Below are positions 8,008 to 16,807 of a stretch of DNA of 64,000 nt, in pieces (the first letter of the stretch is position 1; each line of letters begins with the position of its first letter). Source of the stretch: DAOUJI01 sp965197415. Lineage in GTDB: Bacteria > Chloroflexota > Dehalococcoidia > Lucifugimonadales > JAGWBF01. The position numbers and the translations under genes are program-made. Where the stretch lies: the NCBI GenBank assembly GCA_965197415.1, contig OZ240207.1:434001-498000 (forward strand), written 5' to 3'. The notes beneath the pieces were generated by a model that saw only the letters and a program-made list of their open reading frames with translations, had not been told where the DNA came from and did no database searches.

Positions 8008-8256
8008 CTATACCTGCTCCGCCGCCGTCTGTGGGACCATGCCCTGCAAAATGCGTTCCAAGGCCATGGTATGGCTGCAGGTCTGGTGGTTCGCGAAGAA
8101 GTAGCATGGACAACTCCAACGGCCGTCCACGTAGCTTACGTCATAACTGTTGTGGTTCCCTCGAAATGAAGCGCTGAAAGACTGGATGCTGATTCTGTCC
8201 CGCTCCTCGGCGTAAATCCGCGCTTTTTCGATCTTACTGACTAAACTTGAGTGCAT
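8008..8256 (-). CDS. small SWIM zinc-finger protein
   Basis: An 82-residue protein. The SWIM motif is CPCYFFANHQTCSHTMALE, i.e. CxC...CxH, which binds zinc and contacts DNA or protein in larger helicases and transposases. Here the motif stands alone, preceded by a predicted N-terminal helix and a beta hairpin (VSYVDGRWSC). AAGGAGCGG precedes the ATG. The gene follows tRNA-Gly on the same strand side and faces away from alaS. Function unknown; free-standing SWIM proteins of this size are known but uncharacterised. Confidence 0.75.
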   Translation of the reverse strand: MHSSLVSKIEKARIYAEERDRISIQSFSASFRGNHNSYDVSYVDGRWSCPCYFFANHQTCSHTMALERILQGMVPQTAAEQV

Positions 8257-8455
8257 TCCCGCTCCTTGGATGATGTCCCCTGGTCTTTTGCCTGTCTTTT
8301 GATTGTAGAGAAACCGGACAGGGCGGTCAATCGGTTCGACTCCTTATGCGGCATCGGGTTGATGGACTAGGCGGCGCCCATTCGATATAGTTACACTGAT
8401 TCGACGGCCCTGGCGCCTGCCTACAAACCTGCCTACGAGCCTAATAGGGGAGACA

Positions 8456-11092
8456 ATGGACGGAGACCTCATTCGCGCCCTTTTCCTGGAGTTCTTTCAG
8501 AACAGGGCGCACACCGTGGTGCCCAGCGCTTCTTTGATACCGGCGGGAGACCCTACGTTGCTTTTCACCAGCGCTGGAATGGTTCCCTTCAAGCCCTACT
8601 TCATGGGCGAGACCACGCCGCCAGCCAAGCGCCTCACCTCGGTGCAGAAGAGCTTCCGGACCTCCGACGTGGAAGAGGTCGGAGACCACAAGCACCTGAC
8701 CTTCTTTGAGATGCTGGGCAATTTCTCTGTCGGCGACTACTTCAAACCGGAAGCGGTGGACTGGTCCTGGGAATTTGTCACACAGCATTTCAAGCTGAAA
8801 CCGGAGAGGCTCTTCGTGACGATATACCTGGACGACGAAGAGGCTTTCAAGCTGTGGAATGAGGGAGTTGGCGTTCCCTCGGAACGGATATTCAGGTACG
8901 GGGACAAAGACAACTGGTGGGGCCCTGCCGGAACCGAAGGACCGTGCGGTCCCTGCAGCGAGATACACTACGATGGCGGCATCGAGCGGGGCTGCGGGCT
9001 GCCCGACTGCCATCCCAACCATGAATGCGAACGGTTCGTCGAGCTTTGGAACCTGGTCTTCATGCAGTACTACCAGAGCCCGGACGGTGCCCGCACTCCG
9101 CTGCCTGCTCCCAGCATCGACACGGGCATGGGTCTGGAACGGGCGGCGGCCATCCTCCAGCAAAAGAACAGCGTATACGAGACGGATCTCTTGCGGCCCA
9201 TTCTAGACCGAGCCGTAGAGTTGAGCGGGAAGCCCTACTCCCAGGACTCGGAAACGGACTATGCCCTGCGTGTCGTGGCTGAACATGCACGGGCGGTGGC
9301 CTTTCTGATCAACGACGGCGTGGTCCCCGGAAACGGAGGCCGTGGCTACGTGCTGCGTCGGGTAATTCGCCGGGCCATTCGGTACGGGAGGCGGCTAGGC
9401 CTGGACCAGGCCTTCTTTGCCAAGGTTGCCGACGCAGCGGTTGACCGCTTCAACGAAGCCTACCCTGAGTTGTCCGGCAACCGCTCCTTCATACAGCGAG
9501 TCGTAAGCCTGGAAGAGGAACGGTTCGCTCAGACCTACGAACGGGGCATGGGCATCCTGGAAGGACTGTTGGCGGCTCACAAAGGCGTCGGAGTACTTTC
9601 CGGGTCCGACGTGTTCACCCTGTCTGACACCTATGGGTTCCCTCCCGAGCTGACCTCGGAGATTGCCTCCGAGAATGGCTTTTCCGTGGACATGGATGGG
9701 TTTGAGAAGGAGATGGAAGCCCAGCGGGAACGGGCGCGCTCGGCCCACGCGTTCGTCGGAGGCATGGAGAAGCTGACCGCATACGAAGACCTGGGCATCG
9801 ATGCAGTCCGGTTTGTCGGCTACGAGGAATTATCCCAGACTTCAGTCGTAATGGCGCTGCTGGAAGACGACTCGCCTGTGGGCCATGCCTCTGAGGGAAA
9901 GAAAGTAGAGGTGGTTCTCCAGGACTCCCCATTCTATCCTGAAGGCGGAGGCCAGGTAGGGGACTCAGGCGTCATCACCAGCCCTAACGGGGCAGTTCGA
10001 GTCGAACACACCCATGCGCCGGTGGCCGGCCTTATCGTCCACGAGGGCGTCGTCGAGTGGGGAGGCGTTTCCCTGGGTGATCAGGTTGAAGCGGTAGTAG
10101 AGGAAAGGTCCAGGGCCGACGCCGCTCGCAACCACAGCGGCACCCACCTTCTGCACGCAGCCCTGCGCCAGACGCTTGGACCCCACGTGCGTCAGGCTGG
10201 CTCTTACGTGGCCCCGGACCGATTACGTTTCGACTACAGCCACGTCGGTCCCCTGTCCAAGGAAGAACAACTGGACATTCAGTCCCTGGTCAACGACAAA
10301 ATCATGGGTAACCTGCAGGTGAGCGTACGCGAGTCCAGCCTCACCCAGGCTGTACAAGACGGAGCCCTGGCGTTCTTTGGGGACCGGTATGGGGACGTGG
10401 TGAGGGTGGTGGAAATGTCCAGCGGAGGTGACCCCTTCAGCGTGGAGGTGTGCGGCGGCACCCATGTTCACCACACCGGGGAAGTGGGGCCCCTGTTCGT
10501 TATTGGCGACTCCGGAATCGGCGGAGGCATGCGCAGGATAGAGGCGGTTACGGGCCGGGTAGCCCATGACCTGTTCGTCGAACGTTCGGCTCTCATCTAC
10601 TCGCTGGCGCAGAAGTTCCAAACGCCCTCAGCGGACCTGGAAACCAGGCTGGAGAGCTTCCTCCAAGACTGGGACAACCTACGAAAGAGGCTGGAGTCCC
10701 TGGAACGCATGAACCTGAAAGCCGAGGCGGAAGAGGCGCTTCCAAAGGTGCAGGACGTGGACGGGGTTAAAGTGCTCGCCGTCCGCACATCGGCTACAAG
10801 CTCCGACGCCATCCGCGAGATGGGCGACTGGCTCAGGGACAAGCTGTCCAGCGGAGTGGTCGTGCTGGGTTCCGTCTCCAATGGACGTCCGACCCTCATG
10901 GCGATGGTGACCAAAGACCTGGTTGAGGCGGGACTTCACGCCGGAAACATCGTCAAGGAGGCGGCGCAGGTGATGGGCGGCAGCGGGGGCGGCAGGCCCG
11001 ACATGGCCCAGGCCGGAGGCAGGGACCCGGACAAGCTGGACGATGCGCTCCGGGCGACTCATGAATTGGTACGGAAAGGGCTGGCAAAGTGA
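8456..11092 (+). CDS. alaS: alanyl-tRNA synthetase
   Basis: An 878-residue class II synthetase charging tRNA-Ala and clearing mischarged Ser/Gly. Domains: aminoacylation core about 1-240 (TSVQKSFRTSDVEEVGDHKH, PSIDTGMGLERAAAILQ), tRNA-recognition region about 250-460, editing domain about 550-720 with zinc ligands HSGTHLLHAAL and CGGTHVHHTGE, and a C-terminal DHHA1-type oligomerisation/C-Ala region ending GGSGGGRPDMAQAGG. Length is standard. The ATG at 8456 follows GGGGAGA. The last codon and stop overlap the GTG of ruvX, so the two are translationally coupled. Confidence 0.97.
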   Translation: MDGDLIRALFLEFFQNRAHTVVPSASLIPAGDPTLLFTSAGMVPFKPYFMGETTPPAKRLTSVQKSFRTSDVEEVGDHKHLTFFEMLGNFSVGDYFKPEAVDWSWEFVTQHFKLKPERLFVTIYLDDEEAFKLWNEGVGVPSERIFRYGDKDNWWGPAGTEGPCGPCSEIHYDGGIERGCGLPDCHPNHECERFVELWNLVFMQYYQSPDGARTPLPAPSIDTGMGLERAAAILQQKNSVYETDLLRPILDRAVELSGKPYSQDSETDYALRVVAEHARAVAFLINDGVVPGNGGRGYVLRRVIRRAIRYGRRLGLDQAFFAKVADAAVDRFNEAYPELSGNRSFIQRVVSLEEERFAQTYERGMGILEGLLAAHKGVGVLSGSDVFTLSDTYGFPPELTSEIASENGFSVDMDGFEKEMEAQRERARSAHAFVGGMEKLTAYEDLGIDAVRFVGYEELSQTSVVMALLEDDSPVGHASEGKKVEVVLQDSPFYPEGGGQVGDSGVITSPNGAVRVEHTHAPVAGLIVHEGVVEWGGVSLGDQVEAVVEERSRADAARNHSGTHLLHAALRQTLGPHVRQAGSYVAPDRLRFDYSHVGPLSKEEQLDIQSLVNDKIMGNLQVSVRESSLTQAVQDGALAFFGDRYGDVVRVVEMSSGGDPFSVEVCGGTHVHHTGEVGPLFVIGDSGIGGGMRRIEAVTGRVAHDLFVERSALIYSLAQKFQTPSADLETRLESFLQDWDNLRKRLESLERMNLKAEAEEALPKVQDVDGVKVLAVRTSATSSDAIREMGDWLRDKLSSGVVVLGSVSNGRPTLMAMVTKDLVEAGLHAGNIVKEAAQVMGGSGGGRPDMAQAGGRDPDKLDDALRATHELVRKGLAK

Positions 11093-11505
11093 GGGTGCTG
11101 TGCCTGGATGTCGGCGATAGCCGGATCGGTATGGCCCTCAGCGACCCCACCGGGACCCTTGCCCGGCCCATCGGTCATCTGGTGCGGAAGAACCTACGGG
11201 TCGACGCTGTGAGAGTCTCGGATGAAGCCAAATCTGTGGACGCTGAAGTGATACTGGTGGGCATTCCCATCTCATTGAACGGCACTCTCGGACCCCAGGC
11301 CCGGAAAGTGTCCAGGTTCATCCAGGAGTTGTCTTCAGGAACCGAGCTCCCCGTAAAGACCCAGGACGAGCGTTTCTCCACCGCCGAGGCCCAACGACTG
11401 ATGGTCGAGGCAGGCCGAAGCCCGTCCAGGTCCAAGGGCGATTTGGACGCTGCCTCCGCCGCAGTCATCCTCCAGGAATACCTGGACAATTCCCGCACTG
11501 CCTAG
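11089..11505 (+). CDS. ruvX: putative Holliday junction resolvase / pre-16S rRNA nuclease YqgF
   Basis: A 138-residue RNase H-fold nuclease of the YqgF/RuvX family, which matures the 5' end of 16S rRNA. The catalytic acids appear in VLCLDVGDSRIGMALSD (Asp near 7), TQDERFSTAEAQ (Glu) and KGDLDAASAAVILQ (Asp near 124). It starts at a GTG that overlaps the alaS stop by 4 nt (GTGA). The alaS-yqgF order is common in bacteria and supports the assignment. Confidence 0.93.
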   Translation: MRVLCLDVGDSRIGMALSDPTGTLARPIGHLVRKNLRVDAVRVSDEAKSVDAEVILVGIPISLNGTLGPQARKVSRFIQELSSGTELPVKTQDERFSTAEAQRLMVEAGRSPSRSKGDLDAASAAVILQEYLDNSRTA

Positions 11506-11627
11506 AGGGTGAGTGTTGCTGGCAGGCTCCTTGCCGCCTGGTCTCGCCAAACTTTCAGAGTCGCCGTCTCCCATCCTTGGGTCTTTCGATTATCACCCTG
11601 AAACGGCGCAATTGGCCTTGACGATGC

Positions 11628-11714
11628 CATTCTGAGGAGCTTGCGACGAAGAATCTAAAGAGTGGGCTTGTCTAGAGCGATAGGCTTTAGATTCTTCGCC
11701 TTCGGCTCAGAATG
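11628..11714. repeat. inverted repeat of the TCATTC...GAATCTAAA family
   Basis: The left arm (11628-11660) and right arm (11685-11714) pair as an imperfect inverted repeat: CATTCTGAG...GAAGAATCTAAAG against CTTTAGATTCTTC...CTCAGAATG, with a 24-nt centre. Related copies occur at 50708-50855 and 53701-53860. It occupies most of the 314-base gap between ruvX and the P-loop ATPase gene, in which nothing else is seen. It could also fold as a strong RNA hairpin ending both transcripts. Confidence 0.7.
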
Positions 11715-11819
11715 ACATCTTCAGATTGCGGTTCGTTCTTTATCTCTAACGCATGAGCCAATTAGGTGAGACTCACGGGGCCTTCAGAGCTGCCGTAAGT
11801 CTCTTTTCGATCAGTTGAT

Positions 11820-14279
11820 TCAATAGGAGGCCCTCGGCCTCTGCCGAGGGGAAAGCCCGAGACTCTGCTGAAATGCTCGGTGGATACGGAACTTACGCTG
11901 CCCACCCCTGTCGTGAATGAATCTGCCAGCCTGCCTCATCATTATTGTGGACTCTGTCGGCGTAGAGGCGAACTTGTAGTTGTAGTCGTCTATGGCAAGG
12001 CCCAAGAATTGGGCATCGACAAGAAAGCGAACCGCCCCTTCTACATCGTTAACTTCTACGCCACTTGAAATCAGCCTCGTTCGGAGTTCATCATTCGTGA
12101 TGTCCTGTGTCCCTCCCCAGAACTCCAGGAGAGAGTCCCCAAGAACTGGGATATGGGGACTCCACTCAGCCGACAGTGCCTGTAATGCGTACTCCGAGTA
12201 GTCTCTCAATGCCGCGTCGAAATCTCTTTTCGCTAGGCTCGTCGCTCCTCGTCGATTCGCGTTGAAGAAGACCCGACCAAAATAGTAAATGATGTCACGT
12301 GGTCTACCAAGTATCGAACCTGCAATTAGCTGTTTCATCGCATCGTAACTAAACTCTGGCTCGAGGAGGTCATTCCAGTTGAGAACCCCATCAAGGTCTT
12401 CGCTTAGACTGGCTTCGATCCGCCTATTCAAGAGCTCGAGGAGAGCGTCCGCGTCCTCCCAATAAACCGGTTGATGGTCGACTTTGTCAGGCTCGTCCGA
12501 CTCTTGAAGCATTGAAGCAAAGATATCTGACCGAAGAAACAGTAACAGTGATGGTGCCCGGTACCCTGCCCCAGCCATCCGGTATTCCCAGTCTCTCCAC
12601 AAGTCGCGAGACGCGGTTACCATGGAGAGTAAGAGTGCAGAGAGCTTTCCGCGCTGCTCTGCACTCTCCCAACCGGGTACCATGTCGTCAAGTAAGAGAG
12701 TCAACTCGCGTTGTTCTGAGCTCAGGTATCCGCAGATGACATCCCGCAAATTCCGGATCTCTCCGCTTTGCAGGCGGCCAAGAATTGTAGACTCTGAAAC
12801 TAGACCATTCGCGTCGGTCGACTGTCTTTGAGTTTGAAGTGCTTGAATGATGCGACCAGCGAACGACAGACTCATTGTGTCCGGAAACGCGCTCACACGG
12901 TCTCTGACTTTTATCTCAGCCGCGGACCATGACGCATCTAGAGGCTTGTCCTTCAAGTCCTCCCAGATCGCCATGAGTGCCTCAGTGGAAAGCAGATACT
13001 TCCATAAGCTCTCCACGAATCTGTTACGAGTAGACAGGTCGAACTCGCTAACGAGCTTGAGGATTTGTGTAAGCTCGTAACCTTTTGGCACAATGACCCT
13101 TACCAGATTACGCTTGTTCTCACGTATTCGGTCAGCAACCATATGGGTGACCGCGGATTTCCCGGTCCCTTTCCGACCCACGAAGACCTTGAACGTGCCA
13201 GCTAAGGCGTCCTCGAACTCGGCGGTCTCCACGAAATAGGCCGCGAGGTCAGAAAGCTCGTTTTCTGCAACGTAGTCGCCGACATGAATCTTTTTGAGCA
13301 ACGGGACGCCTTGGCTAGGTGCGGAAGTTATATCCGATCGGGCGATCTGCTCTAGTTCCTGAAGTTCCCCTGGCAAGGGTGCCAGCCACTGTTTAGTGAT
13401 CGCGGCGGCGTCGGCCGCGTTCTTATAGCTTCGTAGTAGATCTCGGTAGTCGATAGGGCCTCCGTCGATATCTTCTCCGAGTATGAGCAGACGCCGTCCG
13501 CAAGCAACTGAAACGCCAGCGACGAGGGCGCACTTGGCGACGTGTAACGATCCCTGGTGGCCAGTTTGTTCCCCCAGTTCGATCAACACCGCGAAGGAAG
13601 TTTCAAGCCTGGTGAGGTACCACGATATGGGTTGAAACGCCACTTCCGAGGGGTCGTCTCTGATGACGTTCAGTCCAGAATTTTCCAGCATTTCTTCGAC
13701 GCGAAGACTGGCCTCGTCCTCCGAAGGACCTCGAAGGTAAAGGATTTGACGTGCAGTCCTGGTCGGCTTCGATGCCATCAAACTGGGCGTGGGTAGATGT
13801 GCTCCTCTTATCCACGGCCTCTTTTTGGATAGCTTGTTAGCAATAGATTTGCTGTTTGTATAACGAGAATGGCCTATGGTCGTCAGAGTATCGAAAGCTT
13901 TATATAGACGGTTCTCCTCGGAGCTTTCAACCAACGGCCAGATTGCCCTCCCGGCTCCAATCGCAAATCCAAGCTCGAATAGGACATTGAAGTTTAGGTC
14001 AGTTATATCTGTAGCAACGCACTTTGCATTCCGAATCGCTTCGCAGATCGTACAAAAGATCACCTTCCCTTCTATAGGGAGGTCTGTCCAATCCGCGATC
14101 TTGCAGCCAACCTCCGAGTCGTCTTGGATTCTCTTAATCGCTCCGCGAATAGCATCGACCCTTCGTCGTGGTTCAGATGCATAGGCGAAGAACATGTCCA
14201 CGGGCTTCACGTCGCCTGAATGCACCGAGGCGCACGATTTTTGCTGGTACGGACAAGTGGGCTCTGGAAGAGATACCAT
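11820..14279 (-). CDS. P-loop ATPase with two TIR/deoxyribosyltransferase-like domains; candidate defence protein
   Basis: About 819 residues from the ATG at 14279, which has AGAGGTG upstream; a TTG at 14309 would add 10. Numbering here follows the longer form. Residues about 36-160 resemble the TIR-like/nucleoside 2-deoxyribosyltransferase fold: MFFAYASEPRRRVDAIRG, then ATDITDLNFNVLFELGFAIG, the LNxNVxxELG signature with its Glu. Residues about 186-310 look like a second, degenerate copy. A P-loop ATPase follows: Walker A GRKGTGKSA (378-386), Walker B LTLLLDDM (536-543), LLLFLRSDIF at the sensor strand, then an alpha-helical/winged-helix C-terminal region. This resembles Sll1717-family P-loop proteins. 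A nucleotide-cleaving effector gated by an ATPase suggests abortive anti-phage immunity (inference). Base composition is less GC-rich than that of the neighbours. It sits beside a decayed mobile gene. Confidence 0.75.
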   Translation of the reverse strand: MVSLPEPTCPYQQKSCASVHSGDVKPVDMFFAYASEPRRRVDAIRGAIKRIQDDSEVGCKIADWTDLPIEGKVIFCTICEAIRNAKCVATDITDLNFNVLFELGFAIGAGRAIWPLVESSEENRLYKAFDTLTTIGHSRYTNSKSIANKLSKKRPWIRGAHLPTPSLMASKPTRTARQILYLRGPSEDEASLRVEEMLENSGLNVIRDDPSEVAFQPISWYLTRLETSFAVLIELGEQTGHQGSLHVAKCALVAGVSVACGRRLLILGEDIDGGPIDYRDLLRSYKNAADAAAITKQWLAPLPGELQELEQIARSDITSAPSQGVPLLKKIHVGDYVAENELSDLAAYFVETAEFEDALAGTFKVFVGRKGTGKSAVTHMVADRIRENKRNLVRVIVPKGYELTQILKLVSEFDLSTRNRFVESLWKYLLSTEALMAIWEDLKDKPLDASWSAAEIKVRDRVSAFPDTMSLSFAGRIIQALQTQRQSTDANGLVSESTILGRLQSGEIRNLRDVICGYLSSEQRELTLLLDDMVPGWESAEQRGKLSALLLSMVTASRDLWRDWEYRMAGAGYRAPSLLLFLRSDIFASMLQESDEPDKVDHQPVYWEDADALLELLNRRIEASLSEDLDGVLNWNDLLEPEFSYDAMKQLIAGSILGRPRDIIYYFGRVFFNANRRGATSLAKRDFDAALRDYSEYALQALSAEWSPHIPVLGDSLLEFWGGTQDITNDELRTRLISSGVEVNDVEGAVRFLVDAQFLGLAIDDYNYKFASTPTESTIMMRQAGRFIHDRGGQRKFRIHRAFQQSLGLSPRQRPRASY

Positions 14280-14309
14280 TTCTACACCTCTCGCGTTTCT
14301 CAGTGTCAA

Positions 14310-14759
14310 AAACCATCTTCGCCTTGAACTCTTGACTTCCCTATGAACAAATCGGCTCCACTATGGGGTTGGTCGTAGCCGATTATTCCATGTACGCCAT
14401 CCGATGAGGAGTCGCCGTGGGTGCGCGAGCTAGTAACTCTTGCCATCCAGTCAACCATCCCAGATGGGAGGTCCATAGCAATCTACACTTCGCGCCAAAA
14501 TGACGGTCATAGGTGATTGAGACCATATCCAAGACTCCCGGGCGAATGAGTCAGGTGTTGTGGAACTTCTGAGCATGCAAGTGCCCTGCCGATAGAGACG
14601 CTTAACGGTTTCTGGACGCACGTGACGTCGGTGCTCGACTTCGATGGCGGCAAGATAGTCTTCAAATGTCGTTGCATTGCCGACCTAGTCGGAGATTGTT
14701 TAACACAACAATATCCAAGCCGCTATCGAGCGTCAAGATACCGTCGGCAAAGTTTCCAA
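14310..14759. other. non-coding stretch upstream of the ATPase gene
   Basis: About 450 bases with many stop codons in all frames and no tRNA, clear promoter or repeat recognised. It is probably degraded sequence of the same island, since the adjacent segment to the right holds a frameshifted gene. Confidence 0.4.
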
Positions 14760-15212
14760 CTCTGTGACACTCGACCCATCGGCCTTTTAGAGCGAGTGTT
14801 ACTCGACTCCCTCAGCCGGATGCTGTTCATCGACTTGACGGAACTTCCCTGAATCTTCTCGGCGAGGCTTCGGCGACCGTCTACCGTGAGCTGACCGGCC
14901 TGCTGGCCGATGGCATCGCCGGGCGCGTGAGTCACGGCGCTGCCCATCTGCCTTCGAGCCTGAGATACTACCTGACGGCCAATGGCATCGGAGAGGCTGC
15001 CGGGTGTCCTCGGATTTGCGGCTCCTTCGGACTTCGTGCGCGCCTATCATGTGTCGCGAGAGTGGCTCGCGTTGCTGATCCGACGGATGGACGCGGTCGC
15101 CGACATCTATCGTCTCGCCGCCTCGCAAGAGGGGGCGTTCCCTGAGCACAAGGCGCTCATCCGCAACTTCGTGGAGGGCATCGAAGTGCTTGGAGACGAG
15201 AGACGGCGTTGA
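14760..15212 (+). pseudogene. frameshifted replication-relaxation-like protein remnant
   Basis: Three consecutive pieces in different frames read as one protein: LLERVLLDSLSRMLFIDLTEL (to about 14848), then LLGEASATVYRELTGLLADG...SSLRYYLTANGIGEAAG (to about 15001), then VLGFAAPSDFVRAYHVSREW...GIEVLGDERRR ending at TGA 15212. The middle part is a winged helix with the YYLTxxG wing typical of replication-relaxation (Replic_Relax) proteins encoded by plasmids and integrative elements. The family name is tentative. Two frameshifts, near 14848 and 15000, and no intact start mean it is not functional. Confidence 0.6.
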
Positions 15213-15317
15213 CGTACACGGTCTCCATGCCGAGCGATGGAGTGACCCGAGAATCGGCCCCGGTTCTTGATTTTGTCCACTCCGGCCCACTGTTCCCCTG
15301 CACAGACGGTAAACCCA

Positions 15318-15326
15318 TGTTATAAT
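15318..15326 (+). promoter_or_regulatory. extended -10 promoter for the ferredoxin gene
   Basis: TGTTATAAT (TG at 15318, TATAAT at 15321-15326) is a perfect extended -10 element. No convincing -35 is seen, as usual for this class. The leader to the ATG at 15401 would be about 68 nt. Confidence 0.5.
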
Positions 15327-15400
15327 ATTGGCCCTTGGTTAACGTGGAGGGTTCAACGCACGACTGGGGGACACTGATACTAGCGGAGGACCGTTAAGAG

Positions 15401-15673
15401 ATGACTTACATCATTGCAGAACCGTGTGTGGCCGTAAAGGATGCAGCGTGTGTGGATGTCTGCCCGGTGGACTGCATATACACCACTGACGAAGACGACA
15501 TGTACTACATCCACCCCGACGAGTGCATCGACTGTGCGGCTTGCGAGCCGGTGTGCCCCGTAACGGCGATATTCGCCGAAGACTCAGTCCCCACCGAATG
15601 GGCCGAATACATCGGAAAGAACTACGACTACTTCAAAGAGCGGGACCCGTCTACGCTGAAGAACACCAGATAA
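15401..15673 (+). CDS. fdxA: seven-iron ferredoxin (3Fe-4S + 4Fe-4S)
   Basis: A 90-residue bacterial ferredoxin, a soluble low-potential electron carrier. The cysteines are C9, C17, C21, C25 and C42, C45, C48, C52. The first group reads CVAVKDAACVDVCPVDC: compared with Azotobacter FdI, the non-ligand Cys11 is replaced by Val, which leaves C9, C17 and C52 for a 3Fe-4S centre and C21, C42, C45, C48 for a 4Fe-4S centre. The conserved HPDECIDCAACEPVCP block is present. GGAGG precedes the ATG by 9 nt. It stands alone, with its own promoter and a terminator, so its redox partner is unknown. Confidence 0.92.
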   Translation: MTYIIAEPCVAVKDAACVDVCPVDCIYTTDEDDMYYIHPDECIDCAACEPVCPVTAIFAEDSVPTEWAEYIGKNYDYFKERDPSTLKNTR

Positions 15674-15703
15674 CTCCGCCCGCAATACCTTAAGCCGTGG
15701 TTG

Positions 15704-15740
15704 AAAGGGTGCGTCTCTTTGGAGGCGTGCCCTTTTATTG
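15704..15740. terminator. bidirectional rho-independent terminator
   Basis: AAAGGGTGCGTCTC pairs with GGAGGCGTGCCCTTT around a short TTT loop, followed by TTTTATT on the plus strand. It lies between the ferredoxin stop (15673) and the convergent hydrolase stop (15735), and its A-rich left flank would let it serve both strands. Confidence 0.75.
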
Positions 15741-16664
15741 TGCGCCCAAGCGGGACTCGAGATATTCTGTCACCCGGTCCACGTACTCGGCTGGGTGGTT
15801 CTCGAAGGCCGCCGCATGTTCGACTCCGGGAACGATCCAAATCTGGCTGTCGGGGTGAGCGTTTCGGTGCACTCTGATTCCGTGTTCGACGGGCACCCGC
15901 TCGTCTCCGTCTCCATGTATAACCAGTATCGGGTTCAGTATGTTACGCGCGGACTCCTCAGGTTTCAGGGCGCCTATGTCCACGCCGTATATGCCGCCTC
16001 CCATTATCTTTATAGTGGGGTTGAACGCTGGCATAATCCATTGAGGTAGAGGAGTTCGTCGGGCGGCCTCCCTGTTCACAAGCTCCGAGGCATTGGCGTA
16101 GGGGCCGTCCACTATCAGGGCCCTGATGCGGGGTTCCTCGGTCAATGCTATCAGGGAAGCTCCGGCGCCCATCGACACCCCCAGCACTGCGATGCGATGC
16201 TCGGCCACTCCCCTGTGCATCAGATAGTCGAACGCTCCCAACACGTCCCATTGCTCTTCGTGTCCGTAGGTGGAGTTGTCTCCCTCCGAGAGTCCATGGG
16301 CCCTCAAGTCAAAGAGAAGACTGTCATAGCCTCTGGAGAACATCAGAGCCGCCAGCGCCACCCGATTGCCCCCGGCTCTGTTGCTGTTGATTCCGTGGAC
16401 GATAATGACCGTGCGCCGCTTTTCGTCCTCGATTGAGGGGTCATAGATATGCCAGCCGCTTAGCGCCAACTCTCCGTCGCGGGGTGCGAACTCTATATCG
16501 TCGTAGGGCAGGTCGTAGTTGCTGGGGTGGTCTTCCTGTTCGGTTCTGTCGACGTTTGCGATTCCCGAGACGATCATGTAGGACACCAGACCGTAGATGA
16601 CAACCAGTAAGACTACGACTATAGGAAGCCCGATTTTTACGGCCCTCAGCAATCGTGGCCTCAT
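15735..16664 (-). CDS. membrane-anchored alpha/beta hydrolase
   Basis: A 309-residue serine hydrolase with one N-terminal TM anchor (residues about 12-33), so the catalytic domain is probably outside the cytoplasm. The fold elements are IIVHGINSNRAGG (oxyanion loop), LLFDLRAHGLSEGD, nucleophile elbow GVSMGAGAS, acid strand VIHGDGDERVP, and His in VPGVEHAAAF. This matches BAAT/DUF1749- or YqkD/FrsA-like peptidase-esterases of the cell surface. Substrate unknown. It is transcribed convergently to ferredoxin and divergently from the M20 peptidase. Confidence 0.88.
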   Translation of the reverse strand: MRPRLLRAVKIGLPIVVVLLVVIYGLVSYMIVSGIANVDRTEQEDHPSNYDLPYDDIEFAPRDGELALSGWHIYDPSIEDEKRRTVIIVHGINSNRAGGNRVALAALMFSRGYDSLLFDLRAHGLSEGDNSTYGHEEQWDVLGAFDYLMHRGVAEHRIAVLGVSMGAGASLIALTEEPRIRALIVDGPYANASELVNREAARRTPLPQWIMPAFNPTIKIMGGGIYGVDIGALKPEESARNILNPILVIHGDGDERVPVEHGIRVHRNAHPDSQIWIVPGVEHAAAFENHPAEYVDRVTEYLESRLGAQ

Positions 16665-16807
16665 GGTCCTCCTGTCCGGATGCGCAGAATGTGGCGGAAG
16701 TGTACCAACGGCTTCATTTTTGAGTCAATCGGAGCGAGCCTGGTTTCTGGACACCTGAGCGGCCCTCTGATAGTCTACGATTTCCACCTTTCCGGAGGAG
16801 GGATGAC

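Noticed and set aside
8359..8391. TTGATG and TATAGT upstream of alaS as a promoter
   Set aside because: The 21-nt spacing is outside the normal 16-18 nt range.
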